A stretch of 64,000 nt of DNA from an uncultured Collinsella sp. (GCA_900541645.1 UQKQ01000007.1:1-64000), one strand, 5' to 3'. Positions 27,425-35,897 are shown, counted from the first letter of the stretch. Translations and numbers: made by a program. The notes: a model not told the origin generated them from the letters alone.

Positions 27425-28294
27425 TTATTGAGCAATAGCGTAAAGGTCAAACCCGCCCTGCGGCGTGCTATCGACCGTATCGGGCGCCTGTGAATTAAAA
27501 CTCACCGGAACCATGCGCTTTGAGGCACGGTAACGCGTGCCGTCGGTGGCGACGGGCGGCTCATCGACCGTGAGCTCGTAGTCGCCGGGCTTGAGCTCGA
27601 TGCCGTCACCTTCGGAATTGACGTATTGGTACTCGTCGATCGCTTGCCCCTTGAGCGTGCGACCCACGATATGGACGAGCATCTGGCTGTCGCCGCGCGC
27701 GGTGTCCCACGTCGCGCCGTCCTTGACCTCGACCGATACATGCACCGAGCGCGTGCGGCTGAGCGATTGTTCGACGGACATCTCGACCTTGGCGGCGTCT
27801 TTTCGTTGTTGTTCAACATGGCTCCAGACGTTTCCAATTACCGAGCATGCGATAACGCCGGCCATGAAGGCGATAAGGATGGGGCCAAGCGGAGAGCGAC
27901 GTCCCGCATCTTCCTCGCGAGCCAGATCGGGGCGATGCGTGGGCGCAGGCGCCTGGGCACCCTGCGAGGGCACGTCGAGAATGCTGAAGGATGCCGTGCT
28001 GTCGGGATCGATAGTGTGACGCGGCTGCGGGGTCTTTGCCGGCGAGATGGACATGTCGGCTGGCTCACCGAGTGTGGCCGTGGCATCGGCCTTAGCTTCA
28101 TCGGCCTCGGCTTGGGCCCAAGCCTGCTCAAAGGTCAGGGGCTCGGCGGCATCGGAGGCGGCGTCAGGCTCGACAGCAGCATCGTTGCCGGCCTCGTCCT
28201 CGTCGCTCGACACGTCACGCGGCGCGGGCTCGTCCCACTCCTCGTCCGGAGCCTCGCCCTCGCTATACCACCATTCAAAGTTATCGATATCCAT
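27425..28294 (-). CDS. single-pass membrane protein of unknown function with acidic cytoplasmic region
   Basis: Not recognised. Residues 1-130 are acidic and low in complexity (many Glu, Asp, Ala), then one transmembrane helix (about 137-156), then about 130 residues of mixed beta-type sequence including GDGIELKPGDYELTVDEPPV and RYRASKRMVPVSF, probably a folded extracellular domain. It has no signal peptide, lipobox or repeats. The far end resembles a small extracellular beta domain, but I would not name it. No operon partner is clear. Confidence 0.7.
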   Translation of the reverse strand: MDIDNFEWWYSEGEAPDEEWDEPAPRDVSSDEDEAGNDAAVEPDAASDAAEPLTFEQAWAQAEADEAKADATATLGEPADMSISPAKTPQPRHTIDPDSTASFSILDVPSQGAQAPAPTHRPDLAREEDAGRRSPLGPILIAFMAGVIACSVIGNVWSHVEQQRKDAAKVEMSVEQSLSRTRSVHVSVEVKDGATWDTARGDSQMLVHIVGRTLKGQAIDEYQYVNSEGDGIELKPGDYELTVDEPPVATDGTRYRASKRMVPVSFNSQAPDTVDSTPQGGFDLYAIAQ

Positions 28295-28383
28295 ACGGGG
28301 CGCCCCTTAAGCCTCGCAAATAAACACTTGCCAGCCTTATACCCCCAGATGGCACGGGAGCTCGCCGGCACAGACAGGAAAAG

Positions 28384-28446
28384 CGTCACAACATTCGACG
28401 CTTTTCCTCGTTTTCGAGATTTTCATCAAATGTTGTGACGGTTTGG
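28384..28446. repeat. 63-bp hairpin repeat, family C copy 1
   Basis: CGTCACAACATT and AATGTTGTGACG arms enclose a T-rich loop (CTTTTCCTCGTTTTCGAG region). A second copy at 33465-33527 differs at one base. Both copies are followed by a TGTGACAAAGGG palindrome, so the pair forms a composite unit at both flanks of the UbiD cluster. Confidence 0.85.
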
Positions 28447-28464
28447 GCAGCAGCCACACCACGA

Positions 28465-28495
28465 ATGTGACAAAGGGACTGTCCCTTTGTCACAT
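28465..28495. repeat. ATGTGACAAAGGGAC palindrome overlapping the MerR stop codon
   Basis: Two perfect 15-bp arms around one central base. The last two codons of the MerR-family gene (ATG TGA on the minus strand) lie within one arm, so the repeat supplies the stop. Confidence 0.85.
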
Positions 28496-29359
28496 CTGGA
28501 GGGTAACAGGGATTTGGATGCAGCAAAAGTCCTCTTGGTGGGACTCGTCGTAGCTCGTGGTATCGAGGTAGCAAAAGTCGAAAGCGTTGCCAACGGGCTG
28601 GAGCGCGTGCTCGTCCATGCAGGCAACGATGGCGCGGATGCCCTCGGGCTCGTACGGCATACCCCAGCGGCTCATGCACAGGTATGTGCCCTCGGGCAGC
28701 ACTTCGATGCCGATCTCTGCCAGCTCGGCGGGATCGCTCGGCAGCAGTTCCTCGGCACCGCGCGGCAGCACGGCAAAGGAGCCCGCGCCGGCGATAGGGT
28801 CGTCGGAATGCAGCGCCTCACGACGCAGCATGGCACCCCAGCCGCGCATAGGGCGCGTGCCCGTCAACGCACGCATGCGCAGGATGGCCCGCATGAGCGT
28901 GGGGTGAAGCATCGAGCGGCCGCGCTCGATATCGCCTGGAAACTCCTCAAAGACCACGTAGCGACGCTCAAACTGCTTGAGCTCCGGCCTGCCCTCGCGC
29001 TCGCGCCAGTAAACCGCCTCGTCGTAAAAGCTCAGGCGCTCCTGCACGCTCGCGCGCTCGGCTTTGAGGCCGGCGATCTGTTCATCGAGCGCTTGCACCC
29101 GCGAGCGCAGGTGATCGGTCATCTCGCTAATGTCGAACGTCGAGGCTAGGCGGTCGATCTCATCGAGTTCGAGCCCCAGGTCACGTAGCATGCAGATCAG
29201 ACGCATGAGCGGGATCTGCGTGGGCGAATAGAAACGGTAGCCCTTTTCGTTAACCACGGCGGGTTTAAACAGACCGATCTTGTCGTAGTAGATGAGCGTT
29301 TGGCGCGAAACGTTAAACAAGCTCGCCATCTCGCTAATCGCATACATGCCCGTCTGCAT
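28490..29359 (-). CDS. MerR-family transcriptional regulator with GyrI-like effector domain
   Basis: The N-terminal MerR helix-turn-helix (about 5-70: YAISEMASLFNVSRQTLIYYDKIGLFKP, then a coiled coil to about 110) is joined to a C-terminal GyrI/BmrR-type ligand-binding domain (about 130-285, with EEFPGDIERG, GTYLCMSRWGMPYEP and FDFCYLDTTSYDE). Such proteins sense bulky organic effectors and remodel promoter DNA. The start has GGGAGG upstream. It is the last gene in the UbiX/UbiD/permease cluster, same strand, so it may sense that cluster's substrate. That is inference. Confidence 0.87.
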   Translation of the reverse strand: MQTGMYAISEMASLFNVSRQTLIYYDKIGLFKPAVVNEKGYRFYSPTQIPLMRLICMLRDLGLELDEIDRLASTFDISEMTDHLRSRVQALDEQIAGLKAERASVQERLSFYDEAVYWREREGRPELKQFERRYVVFEEFPGDIERGRSMLHPTLMRAILRMRALTGTRPMRGWGAMLRREALHSDDPIAGAGSFAVLPRGAEELLPSDPAELAEIGIEVLPEGTYLCMSRWGMPYEPEGIRAIVACMDEHALQPVGNAFDFCYLDTTSYDESHQEDFCCIQIPVTLQM

Positions 29360-29451
29360 AGGTCCTCCCGACACATCCCTTTTGCGCACAAAGCCCGCCG
29401 CCCACAGGGGCAGCGGGCTCAAACACTATTCGTATCCTACCCTAAAGACGC

Positions 29452-30030
29452 CTATGACCAGCGCTTATAGTTTGCACATGACACGCCGACGGCCTCGAGC
29501 GCCTTGGCGGCGATGTGATGCACCGCATCGTCGAGCGTGGCGGGGCCGTTGTAAAACGTGAGCATGGGCGGCATGAGCATGACGCCCGGCACGCGCGCCA
29601 AGCGCGCCATGTTATCGACATGGATCGCACTGAAGGGCGTCTCGCGCACCATGAGTACCAGGCGGCGTTGCTCTTTCATCTGCACGTCGGCCGCACGCAG
29701 CAACAGGTTTTCGCTGTAACCACTCGCGATGCCGGCAAGCGTCTTCATGGAGCAGGGCGCCACGATCATGCCATCGACCGGATAGGTGCCGCTTGCAATG
29801 GCGGCGCCGATGTTCTTGTTGTCGTAGACCACATCGGCATGCGTGGCAAACTCGTCGAGCGTCATGCCAAGCTCCTGCTCGATGGTGATCTCTCCCCCGC
29901 GCGTGACGACAAGCGCCGATTCGGCGCCGGCCTGGCGCAGGCATTTGAGACACTCGAGGCCCAGCGCAGCGCCGCTGGCACCAGATACGCCAACGACAAT
30001 GCAACGGGGACGGACAGAAGACTCAGGCAT
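29452..30030 (-). CDS. ubiX: UbiX-type flavin prenyltransferase
   Basis: Attaches a dimethylallyl unit to FMN, giving prenyl-FMN, the cofactor of UbiD decarboxylases. GVSGASGAALGLECL is the FMN-binding loop; VAPCSMKTLAGIASGYSENLLLRAADV and LVLMVRETPFSAIH are the conserved prenyl-phosphate-site segments. From the ATG behind AGGAG the protein is 192 aa, as expected. The frame stays open upstream only because a repeat element lies there. Adjacent UbiD makes the function firm. Confidence 0.93.
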   Translation of the reverse strand: MPESSVRPRCIVVGVSGASGAALGLECLKCLRQAGAESALVVTRGGEITIEQELGMTLDEFATHADVVYDNKNIGAAIASGTYPVDGMIVAPCSMKTLAGIASGYSENLLLRAADVQMKEQRRLVLMVRETPFSAIHVDNMARLARVPGVMLMPPMLTFYNGPATLDDAVHHIAAKALEAVGVSCANYKRWS

Positions 30031-30061
30031 GACAACTCCTAACAACAAAATGGCAGCTATA

Positions 30062-30220
30062 GGTCGGGCAATGTCAGCGAGCGCGCGTCTGGCGAGGCAA
30101 GGTGCCCCGAAACAAGAAGGCATAGGGCTTATGCCCATGCCTTCGCAGTTGAGGGGCAGATTGCCCGCCAGGCGCGGGCGCAGCGTCGAGTGGTCCGGCG
30201 TTCGGTAGAACGCCGGAACC
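30062..30220 (-). repeat. structured 3'-end element, family A copy 4 (candidate ncRNA), between ubiD and ubiX
   Basis: It starts directly after the ubiD stop. Hairpin 1 is at 30192-30220 (GGTTCCGGCGTTC arm, loop TACC in gene sense). The outer stem is 30084-30094 with 30166-30176 (CGCGTCTGGCG, one G-U), the middle helix is TGCCCC/GGGGCA, and the apical stem is at 30117-30144. This is the most divergent copy, and most of its changes are compensated. It separates two genes whose products act together, so it may tune or split the transcript. Confidence 0.8.
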
Positions 30221-31711
30221 TTAGAAAGCAATCTCCTTGGCCCACTTGTCTGTGTCGATCTCCATGAACTGCGAGCGAATGAAGTTCTTCTTGAGGTCGA
30301 ACGGGACCGTGCAGTCGAAGATGGCCTTGCAGGCGATGCCGTGCTCGCGGATCGTGGGGTCGAACGCGGGGTCGTTGGACGGATCGAGCACGTGGCAGTG
30401 GCAACCGGGGATGGTGATGAGGTCCACGTCGGCCTGGAAGCGCGTGGTCATGGCCCACATCACGTCGCTCATATCGAAGATATCGACATCCTCGTCAACA
30501 AGGATGACGTGCTTGAGCTCGGAGAATGCCGAGAAGGCGAGCATGGCGGCGTTGCGCTGACGGCCCTCGTCATTTTTGCTCGACTTCTTGAACTGCATGA
30601 TGGCAACGAACTTGCCGCCGCCGCAGGGGGCAGCGTGGACGTTGAGCAGGCGGCCCGGGATGGCGGTCTCGACCATCTTGTAGATGGATGCCTCGGTGGG
30701 GATGCCGGCCATGGACACGTGCTCGTGCGAGGGACCGATGCAGCTCTCCATGATGGGATTGACGCGCGTGGTGACGGCGGTGATCTTGATCACCGGGCAG
30801 ACCTTGGCGCCACCGGTGTAGCCGGGGAACTCGGGCATGGCGTAGCCGTGGCCGTTGACGTCCTCGTTGATGGTCTCGTCGTGCATGAGGCAGCCCTCGA
30901 GCACATACTCGGCATTGGCGATGCACTTCTGCGGAACGGTGACGCAGTCGGCAAGCTCGACGGCGTGGCCGCGCAGGGCGCCGGCGATCTGCAGCTCGTT
31001 AAAGCCGAGCGGCGTGGTGGGCGCCTCGAAGCCACAGCACATGTACACGGCGGGGTCCAGACCGATGGAGATGGAGATGGGCATGTCTTCGCCGCGCTGG
31101 CAGTACTCGTCAAAGAACGCGCCAAGGTGACGGCTGCCCGGAGTGATCCACATGGCAAGCTTATCCTTGTCGACGCAGGAGAAGCGGTGGATGGTCACGT
31201 CGGACTGGGAGCCGTCGGGGCTCGTGCCGTAGGCGAGGCCCATGGTGATGTAGGGGCCGCCGTCGACGGGCGTGTTGGTAGGAGCGGGAACGATCTTGCG
31301 CAGGTCAAAGCCCTCGTCGGTCGCCTTGTACACGACCTCTTGGCAGTCGACGTGCGCACCCTCGGCGATCTGCTCGGGCGCGATCAGGTTCTCGAAGCGC
31401 TTGCCGATCTCGAGGCCCAGGTGCTCCTCGTCCAGGTCGAGCAGGGCGGCAACGCGCTTGCGGCTGGCAAGCATGCCGATGCAGACCTTGGCATCGTCAA
31501 AGCCCTTGACGTTGTTGAAGACCATCGCCGGACCCTCTTTGGTCGGACGCATAACGGTGCCGCCGGCACCGACGTGGCGATAGACACCCGAGACCTCGGC
31601 GTCCGGATCGACCTGGGTGTCGGTCTCGAGCAGCTGTCCCGGCATCTCGCGCAAAAAGTCGAGCGCGGAGCGCAGGTCGTGGATCTGGGAAGCATCGGTG
31701 GTGGACATAGC
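30221..31711 (-). CDS. UbiD-family prenyl-FMN-dependent decarboxylase
   Basis: Reversible non-oxidative (de)carboxylase for aromatic or alpha,beta-unsaturated acids. The order of conserved blocks fits UbiD: N-terminal LRSALDFLREMPGQLLETD, a central prFMN-binding region with KDKLAMWITPGSRHLGAFFDEY and MPISISIGLDPAVY, ITTRVNPIMESCIGPSHEHVSMAGIPTEA, and VDEDVDIFDMSDVMWAMTTRFQADVD. The 496-aa length is normal. The ATG at 31711 has AAAGGAG upstream. It clusters with ubiX, an anion permease and an LpdD-like gene, the company kept by gallate/protocatechuate-type decarboxylases. The substrate is not proven. Confidence 0.9.
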   Translation of the reverse strand, partial: AMSTTDASQIHDLRSALDFLREMPGQLLETDTQVDPDAEVSGVYRHVGAGGTVMRPTKEGPAMVFNNVKGFDDAKVCIGMLASRKRVAALLDLDEEHLGLEIGKRFENLIAPEQIAEGAHVDCQEVVYKATDEGFDLRKIVPAPTNTPVDGGPYITMGLAYGTSPDGSQSDVTIHRFSCVDKDKLAMWITPGSRHLGAFFDEYCQRGEDMPISISIGLDPAVYMCCGFEAPTTPLGFNELQIAGALRGHAVELADCVTVPQKCIANAEYVLEGCLMHDETINEDVNGHGYAMPEFPGYTGGAKVCPVIKITAVTTRVNPIMESCIGPSHEHVSMAGIPTEASIYKMVETAIPGRLLNVHAAPCGGGKFVAIMQFKKSSKNDEGRQRNAAMLAFSAFSELKHVILVDEDVDIFDMSDVMWAMTTRFQADVDLITIPGCHCHVLDPSNDPAFDPTIREHGIACKAIFDCTVPFDLKKNFIRSQFMEIDTDKWAKEIAF

Positions 31712-31851
31712 GTGCTCCTTTCGGGAGAGTGCCCGGCGGCGAGGATGCCGCCGGGCTGGGTAACGTAGTGGGGCCGCGGCGCTCATAGATGGGACGCTCG
31801 GCCACTCGCAGTTCGAGCACTCGGCTGCTTACAGCCCAAGCGCTCGAACGT

Positions 31852-33309
31852 TTACATCAGGCCAAAGAGGTGGAACCAGGCGGCCTCGACCAGCACGACG
31901 ATAAAGACGACCGCAGTGAGGGGAATGCCCATGCGCATAGCCTCTTTGGAGGTGTAGCCGCCGGCGTCCTTGCCCTCGCCGATAAGGATCGGCAGGTTAT
32001 GGAACGGCAGGATGTAGTGGATGTTGATGGACGTGAAGACGATGAGCGCCACGGCGAGCGGGCTCACGCTGGAGCCGGCCGCGAAGCTTATGAACGCCGG
32101 CACGCACACGCCGAGTACGGCCATAACCGAGCCCATGAACATGTGGATGATCATGGAAAGCGCAGCGACAAGCAGGGCAAACAGGAAGATGTTCTCGGGC
32201 ACGGAGCTGGGAAGCACGACGTCGGCGATCCAGGCGTTCATACCGGTGGCACCGCCCACGGAGCCCACGGCCATGGCGGCCGTCAGGAACATGAGGGACT
32301 TGATGTCGACAGCATTCCAGCTGGCGGGGGTGAGGACCTCGCCGATGACGGGCATGGCGAGGCAGACGCCAATGGCCAGGGTGACCCAGCCGATGTAATC
32401 GCCCGAGACGGTGAGCCACAGCGCGATGGCGATGATAAGCCACACGATGGTGCGGATCTCCTTGACGGAGAGCTTGCCGAGCGCGGCCTGCTTGGCCACG
32501 ATCTGCTCGCGATCGTAGACGAGCTCCTTGCTGGGCTTAAAGAGGAAGAGGCCCAAGAACAGGGTGCACAGCAGCGCGACCAGCATGGGCACGCTCATGT
32601 ACAGGAACCAGTCGACAAAGGACGGGCTCATGCCGCCGGCCTCGGCGCTGTACTGCGCAACGAGCGGGTTGAGCGTGGAGTCGCCCGTCAGGAAGAACAT
32701 GGAGCCCGGGGCGGCAGCGGCAAACACGAGGAAGCCGAGCTTGCCGCGGTCGTCGTCACCGTAGCCGGCGGACTCGGCGATGACCGAGACGACGGCGAGG
32801 ATGAGGAAGGCGCGGGGGAACGGATGAGGGATCAGCAGCGACAGCACAAAGGTGAGCGCGAAGATCGAGATGATGAGCGACTTGGCGTCGCGCACGAACT
32901 TGAGCATGAACGCATAGGCGATGCGCTCGCCCAGGCCCGACTCCTTGACCGCGCTGGCGATGAGGTAGGCGCCGATGACGAGCCACATAGTGGCTTTGGT
33001 CCACGAGCTAAACGTGGAGGCGACCGTCGCCGAGATGCTCGCGGCGCCCGTGTCGTCCACGCACACCTTGAATAGAACGAGCAGCGCGCAATAGAGCAGG
33101 CCCACAAAGCCCGGCTGCGCCACACCGCATGCCCAGAACACCACCGTGGCGAGCGTCAGTGCCAGACAGGTCTGACCGCCGACCGTGAGCTCGACCGTCG
33201 AGCTCAGCTCCGCCAAAGGAAGAAACTTCACCAGCAAAAAGACAACGATACCCAGCACGAAACCAATTTCGCGCTTGGTGATCTTAAACGCCTTCTTTTC
33301 CGCTTCCAT
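31852..33309 (-). CDS. DASS/SLC13-type anion permease
   Basis: Integral membrane transporter with about 12 hydrophobic helices, of the divalent anion:sodium symporter superfamily. MWLVIGAYLIASAVKESGLGERIAY and the loop IPHPFPRAFLILAVV correspond to the two pseudo-repeat regions. The C-terminal INIHYILPFHNLPILIGEGK resembles the substrate-site hairpin. The start at 33309 has AAAGGTGGGG upstream. It lies 140 bases before ubiD, same strand, so it probably brings in the carboxylate or exchanges it for product. Confidence 0.87.
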   Translation of the reverse strand: MEAEKKAFKITKREIGFVLGIVVFLLVKFLPLAELSSTVELTVGGQTCLALTLATVVFWACGVAQPGFVGLLYCALLVLFKVCVDDTGAASISATVASTFSSWTKATMWLVIGAYLIASAVKESGLGERIAYAFMLKFVRDAKSLIISIFALTFVLSLLIPHPFPRAFLILAVVSVIAESAGYGDDDRGKLGFLVFAAAAPGSMFFLTGDSTLNPLVAQYSAEAGGMSPSFVDWFLYMSVPMLVALLCTLFLGLFLFKPSKELVYDREQIVAKQAALGKLSVKEIRTIVWLIIAIALWLTVSGDYIGWVTLAIGVCLAMPVIGEVLTPASWNAVDIKSLMFLTAAMAVGSVGGATGMNAWIADVVLPSSVPENIFLFALLVAALSMIIHMFMGSVMAVLGVCVPAFISFAAGSSVSPLAVALIVFTSINIHYILPFHNLPILIGEGKDAGGYTSKEAMRMGIPLTAVVFIVVLVEAAWFHLFGLM

Positions 33310-33464
33310 CTCCCCACCTTTCTTGTTGGGGGCGCTCCGGATTCGCGGCCACGTTGCCACTTAAAAAGGGGCGCCCGTTATCGGACACCCCTTACGTTGC
33401 GCTGTGTTGTGGCAATACAGTCAAGCGGGATTTTTGGATGAGAAGCGATCCCCTAGACAAAAAC

Positions 33465-33527
33465 CGTCACAACATTCGACGCTTTTCCTCGTTTTCGAGA
33501 TTTTCATCGAATGTTGTGACGGTTTGG
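33465..33527. repeat. 63-bp hairpin repeat, family C copy 2
   Basis: Near-identical to 28384-28446 (one base differs, in the right arm). It is immediately followed by a degenerate ATGTGCCAAAGGGAC palindrome (33529-33558), which again contains the ATG TGA end of a minus-strand gene (the LpdD-Idi fusion). Confidence 0.85.
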
Positions 33528-33551
33528 ATGTGCCAAAGGGACTGTCTTTTT

Positions 33552-34499
33552 TCACATTGCGAGGGCAGCACGGATGGATGGGTCGCTGAGGGCCTCGCGG
33601 AGCCAGGGTGCCAGCTGCTCGGGGCGACCCTGCAGGTAGCCGCCGAGCTCGGATGGGGTCACGCGTCGTACCTCCGAGATCTCCTCTTGGTTGATGTGCA
33701 GCTCGCCCGGCTCAACATGGGCTGCGAACACCTCGCACCACTCGCACTCGCAGCGGCCGTCGCCGTGGTCCTCGCGGTACACCACGTGTCCGAGGTACTT
33801 GAGCTGATCGGGATCGCGCGTAATGCCAAGCTCTTCGTTGATGCGACGCGCCGTGGCGGCGGCAACGTCCTCCCCGGGGAGCGGATGGCCGGCGCAGCTA
33901 TCGGCCAGCACCCCGCCCCACAGGCGTTTGAGCAGACTGCGACGACAGAGCAGCAGGCGCGCGTCTTCGCCCTGGCCCTCGACCAGCAGCGTCAAAAATG
34001 CCTGATGCAGGACGCCCTCGCCGGTATGGGCCTCGATGCGATCAACGGGACCAAGCGCCTCGCCGGTCGCGGCATCGACCGCCACGACCTCGGCGCCTGC
34101 GCCGCCCTCATCCCAGCCGGCGCGCAGAATGCGGGCTGCAGCTTCCTCGAGCGCGGCGATGAGCTCCTTGGTGGTATCGAGCATGCGCCGCAAGTCGTCC
34201 GCGGTCGCGTTCTCCACATGAAAGCCCGTGCTTGCAACGACCGGCACGCCAAAGCGCGTGGCCAGCGCCGCCGCGATATCGTGCGCCGGGATTTCGTCGC
34301 GATGGCACGGAACGGCCAGGATGCTCACCGTCGCCGTACGGCCAGGCTCGGGGCGCGGAATGGCCTGCGCCGTGGCGCCCAGATGCGCGTACTCCGGCGA
34401 GCAGGCGTACACTGCCATGCCGCGCGGCGTCACCGCCAACTGGGCCTCGAGCGCAAACTTGCCCTCACCCACTGCAACCTTTGTCGTGTGCATACCCAT
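33552..34499 (-). CDS. fusion: LpdD-like prenyl-FMN chaperone domain + isopentenyl-diphosphate-isomerase-like NUDIX domain
   Basis: Residues 1 to about 125 show the pattern I associate with the LpdD accessory protein of gallate-type decarboxylases (AHLGATAQAIPRP, SILAVPCHRDE, STGFHVENA). The remainder (about 135-315) aligns by eye with type-1 IPP isomerase: AHTGEGVLHQAF (His158, His165), DSCAGHPLPGE (Cys202, His205), VVYRE (Tyr241) and ECEWCEVF (Glu251, Glu253). All five metal ligands of the E. coli enzyme are kept. The catalytic Cys position is Ala, with Cys one residue earlier. It could make DMAPP for UbiX or be a related hydrolase. The start follows AGGAG. It heads the UbiD cluster. Confidence 0.72.
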   Translation of the reverse strand: MGMHTTKVAVGEGKFALEAQLAVTPRGMAVYACSPEYAHLGATAQAIPRPEPGRTATVSILAVPCHRDEIPAHDIAAALATRFGVPVVASTGFHVENATADDLRRMLDTTKELIAALEEAAARILRAGWDEGGAGAEVVAVDAATGEALGPVDRIEAHTGEGVLHQAFLTLLVEGQGEDARLLLCRRSLLKRLWGGVLADSCAGHPLPGEDVAAATARRINEELGITRDPDQLKYLGHVVYREDHGDGRCECEWCEVFAAHVEPGELHINQEEISEVRRVTPSELGGYLQGRPEQLAPWLREALSDPSIRAALAM

Positions 34500-34745
34500 G
34501 GGATCTCCTGTCGCCCGCAATGTACCTGAGACCATCTTCGCCTGTATTGCGACTATACAGGCAAGCACAGCCTGCGACAAAGGGGGGCAGGCACCTGACA
34601 CATTCTGTTAGAGTTGCAGGGATTGAATCCCGCTTATTCATGCGACATTGGAGTGACAACCTTGACCGCCGCAACCACGTCTAAAAGTTAGTCAACCGCC
34701 GCCGCGCTCTCCCCCGCGCGCACCAAGCTCTGCCTGGCGCTGCTC

Positions 34746-35897
34746 GTGCTGTTGGGATTCTCGCTCGGCTGCTCAGAGTTCGTGGTCATCGGCATCGAAA
34801 GCGACTTGGCAACGGAACTCGGCGTATCACTTGCCACTGCGGGCCAGCTCATCAGCGTGTTCGCGCTCGTCTACGCCATCGCCACGCCGGTGCTTGCACT
34901 CAGCACGGGGCGATTCCGCCGCTACCAGTTGCTCGTGTACTACGGCATCGTCTTTGTGCTCGGCAACCTGGTCATGGCGTTGGCGCCCAACTTCCAGGTG
35001 CTCTTTATCTCGCGCATTGTCCTGGGATCCGTCTCGGGCGCGCTGCTCGCCGTGGGCGTGACGTACATCCCAGAGCTGCTGTCCCCGCAGCAAACTTCGC
35101 TTGCCATCTCGGTCGTGTACGGCGCGTTTTCCGTGGCGATGGTCTTTGTCACTTCGATCGGCAAGTTTGTGGCCGACACGCTCGATTGGCACGTGGCCAT
35201 GTATGGTACGCTGACCTTTGCCGTTTTGATCTGCGGAGCGCTCGTGGCGTTTATGCCGCGCGCCGGACAGACCGACGAACCCGCTACCTTCCGCGAGCAG
35301 GCGGGTCTGCTACGCGAACCGAGCATCATCACCGGCATGCTTATCTTTTTGTTTGGCGTGGGGTCGGTCTATGTATTCTACGGCTACGTGACGCCTTATC
35401 TTGAGCAGGTGCTGGGCATGGGCACTGTTCAGGCGAGCACCACGCTTATGGCCTACGGCGTGTTCTGCCTGGTCTCGAACATCTTGGGCGGATGGATCGA
35501 CGCGCGTTTTGGCATGAAGGCACTGCTTGTGACGTTTGTACTGCAGGCTGCGGCGTTACTCGGGCTGTTTGCCGTGGGCGGCACCATGCCGCTCGCGCTG
35601 GTCTTTGTCTTTAGCTTGGCGTTGCTCATGTACCTGTTCTCGGTGTCGTGCATCACGCACTTTATGGACGTGGCACGCAGCCGCCATCCCAAGTCGATGG
35701 TACTCGCGAGCTCGGTAGAACCCATGGCGTTTAACGTCGGCATCTCGTTTGGCACCGCAGTGGGCGGCGCCGTGGTAAGCAGCGTTGGCATTGCCTACGT
35801 TGGCGCGGTTGGTGCCGCGTTCTCGCTTGTGGCCTGGGCGCTCACGCTGGTGACGATTAAGCTGGCTCGCTGGGAGCGCAAGCGGGCGAGAGCGTAA
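34746..35897 (+). CDS. MFS efflux transporter (DHA1/AraJ type), N-terminus interrupted by an in-frame TAG
   Basis: Twelve-helix drug/sugar:proton antiporter: GFSLGCSEFVVIGI in helix 1, the loop FRRYQLLVYYG, motif-C-like segments and FGMKALLVTF. The likely true start is TTG at 34662, with GGAG seven bases upstream. Its frame meets TAG at 34689-34691 after nine codons, then continues into the transporter. The first usable start afterwards is GTG at 34746, which lacks a ribosome site and removes the start of helix 1. It may be a recent nonsense mutation, a weakly initiated gene, or readthrough. No partner gene. Confidence 0.78.
   Translation: MLLGFSLGCSEFVVIGIESDLATELGVSLATAGQLISVFALVYAIATPVLALSTGRFRRYQLLVYYGIVFVLGNLVMALAPNFQVLFISRIVLGSVSGALLAVGVTYIPELLSPQQTSLAISVVYGAFSVAMVFVTSIGKFVADTLDWHVAMYGTLTFAVLICGALVAFMPRAGQTDEPATFREQAGLLREPSIITGMLIFLFGVGSVYVFYGYVTPYLEQVLGMGTVQASTTLMAYGVFCLVSNILGGWIDARFGMKALLVTFVLQAAALLGLFAVGGTMPLALVFVFSLALLMYLFSVSCITHFMDVARSRHPKSMVLASSVEPMAFNVGISFGTAVGGAVVSSVGIAYVGAVGAAFSLVAWALTLVTIKLARWERKRARA

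Noticed and set aside
28295..28489. Possible small CRISPR-like unit because of repeated hairpins
   Set aside because: Only single palindromes, with no regularly spaced direct repeats and no cas genes in the window.
30031..30231. N-terminal extension of the UbiX frame
   Set aside because: The extra 67 codons lie wholly within the spacer and family A element; the ATG at 30030 has AGGAG and begins the UbiX homology.
34613..34632. GCAGGGATTGAATCCCGC, resembling a tRNA T-arm
   Set aside because: No acceptor, D or anticodon arms can be formed around it, and the loop is not a normal TTCRA loop.
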